A model generated the notes under the pieces. It worked only from the letters and a program-made list of their open reading frames with translations. It did no database searches and was not told where the DNA came from. 19,874 nt of DNA, from assembly GCA_937883885.1 (NCBI GenBank), contig CAKZXL010000364.1, positions 1-19,874 on the forward strand. The letters are read 5' to 3'. Of this stretch, positions 8,039-15,723 are shown piece after piece. Each line of letters starts with the position of its first letter. Position 1 is the first letter of the stretch. The translations under genes were made by a program, and so were the position numbers. The DNA is from an uncultured Aquincola sp. (lineage in GTDB: Bacteria > Pseudomonadota > Gammaproteobacteria > Burkholderiales > Burkholderiaceae).

Positions 8039-9018
8039 AGGCCGAGAAGCGCAAAACCTTCATTGCACAGAAAGCCGCTGAGGCGGCGAAGTCGGAGCGC
8101 ACGCTGCAGAAACTTCTGGACGCCTACGTGGCGCACCTGAAGATGCAGGGGCGACGAAGCCACGTCGATGCCGACCAGATCTTCAAGCGCCACATCACCG
8201 AGGCCTGGCCGGGCACTGCAGAGGCTCCGGCGGTCGATCTGACGCCCGATCAGGTGCTTGACATGCTGCGCAGGCTGATCGAGGCCGGCAAGGGACGCAC
8301 CGCGAACAAGCTGCGGTCCTACCTGCGGGCGGCCTACCAGTGCGCGCTCGACGTGCGGACCACTGCCTCGATCCCGGTGGTCTTCAAGTCCTTCGAGGTG
8401 GTCTTCAACCCGGCAGCGCAGACTCGACGCTCTCCGCAATTCGATAGGGCAGACAAGCGACCGTTCTCCAAGGCCGAACTGCAGGCTTACTGGAAGCTGA
8501 TCGCCGACAGGCCCGGTCCCGAGGCGGCGGCACTTCGGCTGCACCTGCTGACAGGTGGCCAGCGCATCGAGCAGTTCGTTCGCCTGAAGTGGGTAGACGT
8601 GAGCGACGACGCGTTGACGATCTTCGATGCCAAGGGACGACCAGGCCAAGGCCCTCGTGTTCACCAGATCCCACTGCTGAAGCTGGCCCGCGCCGACGTC
8701 GCACAGTTCAAGCGACAAGGCGAGTTCGCGATCTCAACGACCGCAGGCAAGAAGCCCATCAGCGTGCGGACGCTCGCGGGCTGGGCCCGTGAGGTTGTCG
8801 CCGACACGATCGACGGCTTCCAACTGAAGCGGATTCGATCCGGTGTCGAGACCCTGCTTGCGGCACATGGCGTTAGCCGAGACGTGCGAGGCCACTTGCA
8901 ATCACACGGGCTAACCGGCATTCAAGCTAGACACTACGACGGCCATGACTACATGCCCGAGAAGCACTCGGCGCTTAAGATCTTGAGCCGCGAGGTTCGA
9001 TCAGCAGCAATCTCGTAG
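8039..9018 (+). pseudogene. Tyrosine recombinase/integrase, 3' part with catalytic domain
   Basis: This is the rest of the integrase split by the IS: KAEKRKTFIAQKAAEAA, a core-binding helical region, then the catalytic domain. Catalytic residues appear as Arg in LTGGQRIEQFVRLKW, the second Arg in LKRIRSGVETLL (where the usual His of HxxR is Lys), His in HLQSHGLTG and a Tyr in ARHYDGHDY. The restored protein would be 434 residues, with Arg284, Arg375, His398 and probably Tyr408. An internal ATG at 8128 could give a 296-residue product, but it would lack the arm-binding domain, so I score the gene as inactivated. By family it would have integrated and excised the island at tRNA-Asn. Its stop lies 19 bases from the convergent ThyX-like gene. 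Confidence 0.88.
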
Positions 9019-9037
9019 GTTGGTATCCAAGACTGAG

Positions 9038-10354
9038 TTACCCAACATTCTTCGGAACAATATCTTGTTCGCCTCGTCTCACGGAGAAGCTGCTATCCCG
9101 CATATCGGCGTGTAGTTGGATAAACGGATAACTTTTCAATAGCTCGGCTGCCATTCGTTGTGCAACGCTTCGCAGTGTCGGATGAACGGTCTGCCCGGAT
9201 CGAAGTTCGGCAACATATATCATCTCCGGAAGGTCATAGTGCAACTCGCAGAGCACATTCATTCCGAGGGGATAATAGTATTGCGCGTCAACTGTCGAAA
9301 GACCGTCTTCCAAAAGGCCTTGAATGCCTCGAACCTGCTCCTCGACAAACTTCTGAGACTCGAGCCTTAGGTCGCCTGGCAACTGCGACAAATACCACGA
9401 ATTGAAACCATAGTTGCCAGACAGAAGGGGCATTCTGCAAATGCCGGGACGGTGCCGTTGAAGATCTCTGAATGAGCCAAAATCAAGCAGGAACCGACAT
9501 TCAAAACTACCGTATCGAGCCAGTGCGCGGGGGACGACACTTCGACGCGGTCGACTGCTCAAGAGATCTCTAGCCGAAGCTGGCAGCTCTGAGTAAACGG
9601 TGGAGCTAACCTCAAAAGCCGACTCGTCTCGAATCCTTTCCTCATCGGAGTTGTAGGTTTCGGCAATTGAAACTCTTCTCAAATAATCCAACTCATCGTC
9701 CGATACCTGATGGCTGAAGCTGTTTGGATAGCGCTCAATCAGAATCTGGCGACACTTCGACCCAAGGTCACGCACCTCCTTGAGCGGGTGGAGCTCAAGT
9801 CGCAGTGTGTTCTCATGTGCCTGTCTCAAGTTTGTCGTCCAGGAAACTTGAGAAGTTACTCCCGCCGGAAGGAATCCGCGAAGAATATCGAAGGCACGCG
9901 CCTCGATTGCCTTTGCCCAAGTCTTATCGTTGGTACCGGGGACATTTGGAAATCGAGTTTTCAACGAATCAATGAGCTTTGAGCTACTTGCCGAGTAGAA
10001 GTCGATCCACCGGCGAAGAATCTCTTCCCCACGCGTGCTTCCGGCCGGATTATGAAGTCGCTGCTTGGAGAAGTCGATATACCTGGTCGAGCTTTCCTGG
10101 CCAGAGTAAAGTTGATTGTCTTGAACCGCTTTGCATGCTAGCAGCGAAATATCTTCGATGAAGAGCGTCGTAACACCACAGTCGCCAATAGATGCATGCC
10201 CATAACCAACATAGTAGCTCGACATAAACTTATCAGATCCGGTCTGATGCACCCGATCTACATGCTCAACAACGCTCTTCGAGGATCGGCTATAAAGTGC
10301 CTGAAGCATCGCGGAGGTTTCTGGAGGGAGATCATCGATAAGGTGAATATTCAT
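9038..10354 (-). CDS. Tandem ThyX-like (flavin-dependent thymidylate synthase) protein
   Basis: A 438-residue protein with two ThyX-like halves. In residues 1-215, YGHASIGDCGVTTLFIEDIS matches the ThyX helix before the active site, GQESSTRY (85-92) matches the end of the RHRxxSxNxxSxRY motif, and FLPAGVTSQVSWTTNLRQ matches the later nucleotide-binding region; but the RHR positions read QDN (78-80). In residues 270-438, FRDLQRHR (295-302) keeps the RHR, while the following Ser/Asn/Ser positions are lost (PGICRMPLL); YYPLGMN and AELRSGQTVHP then resemble ThyX again. Standard ThyX is about 220-250 residues and methylates dUMP using FAD and methylenetetrahydrofolate. The split motif makes normal activity doubtful. 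It is the last gene of the five-gene cluster, 65 bases after the nuclease gene. Confidence 0.8.
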   Translation of the reverse strand: MNIHLIDDLPPETSAMLQALYSRSSKSVVEHVDRVHQTGSDKFMSSYYVGYGHASIGDCGVTTLFIEDISLLACKAVQDNQLYSGQESSTRYIDFSKQRLHNPAGSTRGEEILRRWIDFYSASSSKLIDSLKTRFPNVPGTNDKTWAKAIEARAFDILRGFLPAGVTSQVSWTTNLRQAHENTLRLELHPLKEVRDLGSKCRQILIERYPNSFSHQVSDDELDYLRRVSIAETYNSDEERIRDESAFEVSSTVYSELPASARDLLSSRPRRSVVPRALARYGSFECRFLLDFGSFRDLQRHRPGICRMPLLSGNYGFNSWYLSQLPGDLRLESQKFVEEQVRGIQGLLEDGLSTVDAQYYYPLGMNVLCELHYDLPEMIYVAELRSGQTVHPTLRSVAQRMAAELLKSYPFIQLHADMRDSSFSVRRGEQDIVPKNVG

Positions 10355-10419
10355 AAAAGCTGATGTCAGTTCAGAGGTGTAGATTCCGGCAAGCCAGGTT
10401 ACTTAGCGGATAAGAGCGG

Positions 10420-10842
10420 TCACTTCGCAATCGAAATGACATGCTGGTCAGAAAGCGCAAGCACAACATCATTCGCAACATGTGCAGGTGCAACTACAAT
10501 GACGTTTTCGTTTTCCAACAGCTTTCGAGAGTGCTCTGGAACCTCGGCAGCTGAAACGTACACATATCGCGCAATCGGCCGCTCCAGAGCCTCTGCTGCG
10601 AACGCACGCTTCTCCAGAACTGCAGGAACAAAGTGCCCTAGAAGAGCCGCCTTCGTACTGAGCTTCACCTCTATGAAGATCACAGTATTCTGATAAGGCC
10701 CGGAGAACGGCGAAAACACGACATCCGGTCTCTGTTGACTAGAGAACGGTTGGGTTTCTGCCGTTATGTACTCAATGCTGACATTGCCAAAAGGTGTGAG
10801 TTCTAGCGTTAGCTGGGTCGTGTACTCTAATTCAGTTGACAT
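10420..10842 (-). CDS. Small PD-(D/E)XK nuclease-like protein
   Basis: A 140-residue protein starting MSTELEYTT. It contains RPDVVFSPF and, 17 residues on, NTVIFIEVKLS, giving the Asp40...Glu58-x-Lys60 arrangement of PD-(D/E)XK nucleases after a short beta strand. The following helical segment and the YVYVSA strand fit the core fold. At this size it may be only the nuclease module of a larger complex. An alternative in-frame ATG at 10854 would add four residues; the chosen ATG has GGGGAG just upstream. Either start overlaps the end of the caspase-NACHT gene (11 bases for this one), so translation is probably coupled. It is likely a DNA- or RNA-cutting effector or processing subunit in the cluster; its target is unknown. 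Confidence 0.65.
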   Translation of the reverse strand: MSTELEYTTQLTLELTPFGNVSIEYITAETQPFSSQQRPDVVFSPFSGPYQNTVIFIEVKLSTKAALLGHFVPAVLEKRAFAAEALERPIARYVYVSAAEVPEHSRKLLENENVIVVAPAHVANDVVLALSDQHVISIAK

Positions 10843-13800
10843 GACTCCCCTCATCTACCATTCTTGGATCGCTTAAGTGGAAAAGTGCAATGTCCAGAAA
10901 GTGCTGGACCTCATTATACACGCTATCCGCATAATTCGCTTCAAGTGCACGCATCTCCATCAGAAGCGACATCGCAGTAAGTTGATCGATCAGACCCTCA
11001 GCGTGAACTCTGGGTAACGCAATTGCGACCTCACGTCGTATCCAGAAATGTTCATCTTTGGAGCAACTAAGTAGCAGTCGATACCGAAGCTCTGCATCGA
11101 TAGAGTCTCGGGAGAAATCTGCCACAAACAGCACGAGTGCCCACCGCATTGTTTCATCGAGATCGCAGGAAATAGTTCGGAGAAATTCTTCAAAGTCAAG
11201 GAGGCTTCTAGCGGCTGAGAAATTCTCGGCAATTATGCTGTGCAACGCATCAACAATCCTCATATTCGGATCTGGAATAGCTGAAAATTCCCCGCGATTG
11301 GAGAGGTAGTCTTCTAGTGGCCTAAACTCCCCAAAATCGGGTGCAACGTCACCATGAGCAACGCGTTCTCTCAACAAAGTTAGCTGATCTAGATGCCCGG
11401 AAGATTCGCCTGAGTCTGGCAACGAAGCACTTGAGCGCGTCTCGCCATATAGCGAGAATGTTGCAGCACTACTAACTGTCCAATCGTCGGACAGGTATTC
11501 CGTCAAGATGGATTTCGCCCAAGGCGTAGACGAGTGTGATCTCAGTGCGCGAGCGATCTTCAATCTTACGGATGGGGAACTGTCCCGAGACAAGGTTCCA
11601 ATCCAAGAATGATGATTGCCTCCCTCGTAGAATCGAGTCGATGGTGCATTGAGAATAGTTTGAGCGAGTCTCCCCCTCACCCATTCGCGAGGGCTGTTGG
11701 AGAGAATCTGAAATAGCTGTGAGTGAATTGTGGTCGACAGCTTATCAAAATAGTTTGCGGCCAACCAATCAAACTGACTTATGTCGCTGTTTAGTGAGTC
11801 GGGAATTATTTGGACGAGCCCCGGAATGTCACGGAAGCGATCAAATGTTAGGAGAATTAGAACAGCGTGTGCTTGCCGGGAAGAAGCAGGAGCTGGAATC
11901 GACGCGCGAACAACTTCGCGGCCCGAATCATCAGCTTGGTCCGCAATATGTCTCAAAGCATAACCGGCGGCTCGTCTAACCCGCCAATGAAAGCTATCAG
12001 CCAAGCGCCATAGTTCAGTCAACACAGCGTTCGAATACCCCGTTGCTAGGGGCAGCTTCGATGCAATAAGTGCGGCCGTCTCTTGCTCCTCCCACCTTTC
12101 TCGAGAAATCGATGAGAGCCGATGTAAAATCTCAAGTGCTAGACTAACGGGCATGGCAGCAATGCTGTGCGCGAAATACTGCCTTAGAATGTAGTTTTGG
12201 CTTGTGGCTATCGGGTGCAGGTACTCAAGAACGCCTCTGGCGACAGCAGGCGTTCGGCGAATTGCCGCGCACAGCGCAGCGCCTATGTTAGAAGGGCTCC
12301 CTGCGAGCTCCTTGAAAATCAACTGCACCAGTGGCGGGTCACTTTCCAAAGAAACGAGCACCACCTCGATGATTCCAGGTGCGTTGATGAATCTAGATTC
12401 GGCCAACTCTCTGAGGCGCTGAACAATCTCCGTATGCGACGAGTGGCTTAGTTTGGCTGACAAAAGGTATTTGGCGCAAGTGTACTCAAGGTATCTCTCA
12501 TATTGAAAATATACTGTTGAGTCTCTAATGCGGAGAATATTGTCGCTAACCAATCGGTCCAATAGTCGATGATCGTCTGTCAGTCCAACCGTGGCATCCA
12601 CAAAGGGACGACAGTCATGGATCATCTTTGCTGCAATTCTGTGCAAGAGCAGTCTTGCACGCTGAACATCTGCTCCAACGGGATAGCGTTCCGTGAGGAA
12701 TCGCTCGAAGATTTCATCTGATGACAGATCGTTCGGAATCGGACGCCCGTCTCTGAAGCTCTCAGCAACTATGCGCAACAAGAAGGGCTCCGAACATAGC
12801 TCCTTCATTCGCTCTGACATAGAATCAACTAACCCAAAGTATTCACGATACTTTCCCCAAGCGGCCGCGAACTCAGTTTTGGTATAGCGCTGCAACTCGA
12901 CACTACACGACAGTGGGCCACTTGCCCTCCTGAATACGCTCTTTCCCAAGCTGCCGAGCATATTACTGTCGTTACGTAGCCAAAAATCCCAATCGCTTGT
13001 TCTGCAACTCACTACTAATCGCCATTGGCTTCGACGACAGAATCGCTCCACGAAGTGATTGAGGGCTAGGCGCACTTCGCGCCTGGAGATCGGCACTTCG
13101 TTGAGGCCGTCAATGAATATATAAAAGCTGCGATTGCTTGATCTAACTAGTTTATCTACATCTTCGAGTACCGCCCTAACGCCCCGATCTGCAAAGGAGA
13201 GTCCTAGATGCTCCACTAGGGACTCTTCGATGCCATTCAGAATATCGCCGCTGCTAAACACAATGACGAGATCTGAATGCGACTTATGTTTTGCGAGGTT
13301 AAGCAAAGTATTTGACTTGCCCATGCCTGCATCACCAACGATGGCAAATACACGATCTGTGTCGGTGCTAAACTGATCGAACAGGCGAGCGCAATCGTCT
13401 CGACCTACGTATATGCCTTCGATGTACTTGTTATCTACTATTCGAAGCGCAGCGCCTTCAGTGCCGGCTTGGCCATCCGCCTCTTCCAGTGCGGACTGTA
13501 GCTGGCGCTGTAGAGAGGCTAGATCCAGCTTTATGGCCGGCGTCTGGTATGAGCTGCCACCGGCCGAGTCAGCCTGCCAGATGTCGGAAACCTCGCCATT
13601 CCAGTTGGTGGCATAGGCATACATCCGATCGCGAACCGTAGGTTGGTCAAAGGTCGATCGGCCTACATTGGCCAAGAGAGTTGGGAAGTCGGGCCACTGC
13701 GCTAACCCCCCTTCTCCGACGGCGTCGATGAGTGTTCGAGATAGTACCGTTCCAGCCTTCGCCTGAATTCTTGCTGTCTGTCCTTCAAGACATGCGTATA

Positions 13801-14371
13801 TTCGACATTGTCGAACTTGCTTTATCCAATCGATTGGCCTCGGAATAAGTGGTTCGGGTGCAGCGGCTCCGCCTCTGCCAAAGTCTGCTGCTTGCCTGCA
13901 GGTGTCAAAGATAAGTATCTGGTGAGTGAACTGTGAGAAATTCTCACCCTTAAGTAGTGCCGAAAGCGCTGTGACTTCGATCGATCTCGGCTGGGCAATC
14001 GTCGCTTCGGGGAGTAGTAGATGATGGGAGTGCGAAGAGCCAGTTAAGAAACCATGCCCCAACCAATATATCAGTAGAGTACCACCAGTTTCATCGGCGG
14101 CTACCACATCCTGCAAGAAGTTTATGAATCGAGTTCGTTCAAAGGACTGACAATTCGCGAAAGCAGTTTCTCCATCGCTGTTAGTAGCCCCTGTAATCCA
14201 TACATCGATACGGGACTCTGGTACGCCTAGTGCTAATAGCCATGAATGAATGACGGAGATTGTCCCCCTTGCGCCGCTGAGCTTCAAGGCTTGTAGTCCG
14301 TTTCCTTCATACTCTTCCAAGCCGACAAGTATTGCCCTTGTCTTGGAAGGGGGGGGGGGAGTCATTGACAT
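10832..14371 (-). CDS. Caspase-like protease-NACHT NTPase-HEAT repeat protein
   Basis: With the ATG at 14371 the protein has 1179 residues; a GTG at 14440 would add 23. Residues 10-190 form a caspase-like (C14) domain: TRAILVGLEEY, catalytic His106 in YWLGHG and Cys158 in IFDTCR. Residues 315-640 form a NACHT/STAND NTPase: GRDDC, Walker A GDAGMGKS (346-353), Walker B FYIFIDGLNEV, sensor VVSCRTSDW and a winged-helix-like YFQYERYLEY region. The C-terminal 500 residues are helical HEAT-like repeats (for example WRVRRAAGYALRHIA, SVRLKIARALRSH), likely the sensor. STAND-caspase proteins act as bacterial immune switches that turn on protease activity after ligand binding. It lies between a hydrolase and a nuclease gene. 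An 11-base C run encodes the four prolines just after the start. No Shine-Dalgarno site is evident. Confidence 0.88.
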   Translation of the reverse strand: MSMTPPPPSKTRAILVGLEEYEGNGLQALKLSGARGTISVIHSWLLALGVPESRIDVWITGATNSDGETAFANCQSFERTRFINFLQDVVAADETGGTLLIYWLGHGFLTGSSHSHHLLLPEATIAQPRSIEVTALSALLKGENFSQFTHQILIFDTCRQAADFGRGGAAAPEPLIPRPIDWIKQVRQCRIYACLEGQTARIQAKAGTVLSRTLIDAVGEGGLAQWPDFPTLLANVGRSTFDQPTVRDRMYAYATNWNGEVSDIWQADSAGGSSYQTPAIKLDLASLQRQLQSALEEADGQAGTEGAALRIVDNKYIEGIYVGRDDCARLFDQFSTDTDRVFAIVGDAGMGKSNTLLNLAKHKSHSDLVIVFSSGDILNGIEESLVEHLGLSFADRGVRAVLEDVDKLVRSSNRSFYIFIDGLNEVPISRREVRLALNHFVERFCRRSQWRLVVSCRTSDWDFWLRNDSNMLGSLGKSVFRRASGPLSCSVELQRYTKTEFAAAWGKYREYFGLVDSMSERMKELCSEPFLLRIVAESFRDGRPIPNDLSSDEIFERFLTERYPVGADVQRARLLLHRIAAKMIHDCRPFVDATVGLTDDHRLLDRLVSDNILRIRDSTVYFQYERYLEYTCAKYLLSAKLSHSSHTEIVQRLRELAESRFINAPGIIEVVLVSLESDPPLVQLIFKELAGSPSNIGAALCAAIRRTPAVARGVLEYLHPIATSQNYILRQYFAHSIAAMPVSLALEILHRLSSISRERWEEQETAALIASKLPLATGYSNAVLTELWRLADSFHWRVRRAAGYALRHIADQADDSGREVVRASIPAPASSRQAHAVLILLTFDRFRDIPGLVQIIPDSLNSDISQFDWLAANYFDKLSTTIHSQLFQILSNSPREWVRGRLAQTILNAPSTRFYEGGNHHSWIGTLSRDSSPSVRLKIARALRSHSSTPWAKSILTEYLSDDWTVSSAATFSLYGETRSSASLPDSGESSGHLDQLTLLRERVAHGDVAPDFGEFRPLEDYLSNRGEFSAIPDPNMRIVDALHSIIAENFSAARSLLDFEEFLRTISCDLDETMRWALVLFVADFSRDSIDAELRYRLLLSCSKDEHFWIRREVAIALPRVHAEGLIDQLTAMSLLMEMRALEANYADSVYNEVQHFLDIALFHLSDPRMVDEGSHVN
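14349..14359 (-). repeat. Homopolymer of 11 C (coding strand) at the start of the caspase-NACHT gene
   Basis: Eleven uninterrupted G on the plus strand are read as C on the coding strand, forming codons 5-8 after the ATG at 14365, or codons 7 onwards from the ATG at 14371. Tracts of this length are prone to slippage, and loss or gain of one base would truncate the protein within a few codons. A phase-variation role is inferred. Confidence 0.6.
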
Positions 14372-14412
14372 TGGAAGCGTTGAGTTGAGCTTGTCGTGAA
14401 CGCCATTTGCGT

Positions 14413-15603
14413 TCAAAGGAACTTGGCGAGGGAGTCCCACATCGCGTCGTTATTCCAATATGCGGAATGAGACTGTGGAAACGGAAGCTGATTAGCTACT
14501 TCTATATCCTGCGCCGGCGCCCCAAACACCGGCTCCGCCAGATAGCTGAGTAGGTCATTTCGGCAATAAATGTTGACCCATTGCCTTGGGAATGTTTTTG
14601 GCAGTGGCTCGCCAGGCGCCAATGATGTCAATGCCCCGAGTTCGTAGAGAAGCGGCGCTTGTGATCCAACGGTAATGAGGCATCGAACATTGGGTCGCGG
14701 ATCCATAACCAAGAGGTCTACGCACGCCAAACCGCCCAGACTGTGCGCGACAACGACCACGTCATCTCCGCATGAATCAATTCGGCGTGCTATGTAGTGT
14801 CTAATAGCCTGTCCGCGGGACTGATATAGCAAAATATCCCCCGCTAGTGGATGACTCGAATCGAAGAGTGCGTCTCGATTGCGATTCGCTAGCTTCGTTA
14901 GTGCGCTTGCGGCTAGCCCTTTAACTAAACTTGTTAGACCACTTGTAAAGAGCCCCATGTCGGCCCCACCGATCTTCGAAAACGTTTCGGCTACCACATG
15001 GTCGCGCTGTGCCATGCACAATGATGGGTAGCCGAGCGTGACTAACTCCAGTTGAATTTGAGCCGTTATCGCTCTCGCACTTGCACCACGAATGGACGCG
15101 TTAACTTCACGCGCAGATCGAATGGCGTCTTGTAATTGCTTGCTGTCGAAAACGAAGTCCACAGCGGATTTCCATATCTCCGAAGGAATATAGTTCTCAA
15201 AGTCTCGTGGAATCACCTGGAGTTGATTCCGAATAACTGAAAGAAACTCCTCCGCAGCATCAGAGTCACCGAGATATCCTATTCCAGAACGCGGAAGTGC
15301 AGCAATTTCGCGAAACTCGAATAGCGGATCCAGGTTCAGAACCTCCCAGAGGGCAGCTTGGCCACTGTGCTGATTTGCTAGAGCGTCCTTCGGCGTACCT
15401 TGAAAGTATGGAATGGACCGACCACCTAGGTGGAGCTGCGCCCCTAACGTGGGACCCCACATGCACGGCTCAATTGTTCTGTGGGGCGCAACTCTGTGAA
15501 GAGCCCGGGACACGATTGCCGCCATACTTCGATACGCAGCTTCGCGTGTACCCGTTCCATGAACCAATAGCAGGGACTTTGGAGTCGTGGTGGTATTAGT
15601 CAT
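14413..15603 (-). CDS. Alpha/beta hydrolase (lipase/esterase-like)
   Basis: From the ATG at 15603 the protein has 396 residues; an in-frame ATG at 15651 would add 16 poorly conserved-looking residues. The oxyanion loop LLLVHGTGTRE lies at residues 11-21. The nucleophile elbow is VVVVAHSLGGLA with Ser288, and the fold ends with CRNDLLSYL (Asp350) and SHSAYW (His379), a complete Ser-Asp-His triad. No signal peptide is present, so it is cytoplasmic. Serine hydrolases of this kind are often lipases or esterases, and in immune clusters they can attack membranes. It ends 41 bases before the chosen start of the caspase-NACHT gene and would overlap it if that gene used its GTG. Such hydrolases recur beside caspase/STAND proteins; the substrate here is unknown. 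Confidence 0.8.
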   Translation of the reverse strand: MTNTTTTPKSLLLVHGTGTREAAYRSMAAIVSRALHRVAPHRTIEPCMWGPTLGAQLHLGGRSIPYFQGTPKDALANQHSGQAALWEVLNLDPLFEFREIAALPRSGIGYLGDSDAAEEFLSVIRNQLQVIPRDFENYIPSEIWKSAVDFVFDSKQLQDAIRSAREVNASIRGASARAITAQIQLELVTLGYPSLCMAQRDHVVAETFSKIGGADMGLFTSGLTSLVKGLAASALTKLANRNRDALFDSSHPLAGDILLYQSRGQAIRHYIARRIDSCGDDVVVVAHSLGGLACVDLLVMDPRPNVRCLITVGSQAPLLYELGALTSLAPGEPLPKTFPRQWVNIYCRNDLLSYLAEPVFGAPAQDIEVANQLPFPQSHSAYWNNDAMWDSLAKFL

Positions 15604-15723
15604 TGAGAATGGGCTTTCATTGCTGCCGTCAACCCGTTGCCTTCGAGGCATGTTTCAAGGGAGTTTGGGCTAGCCATTAAAAGAGTCTCGGCGATTGAGA
15701 ATAGAATTTAGAGAGTGCAGATA

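Noticed and set aside
15604..15723. Internal promoter between the radical SAM and hydrolase genes
   Set aside because: The gap is AT-richer and has TATTCT-like words, but no properly spaced -35 box; not enough to call.
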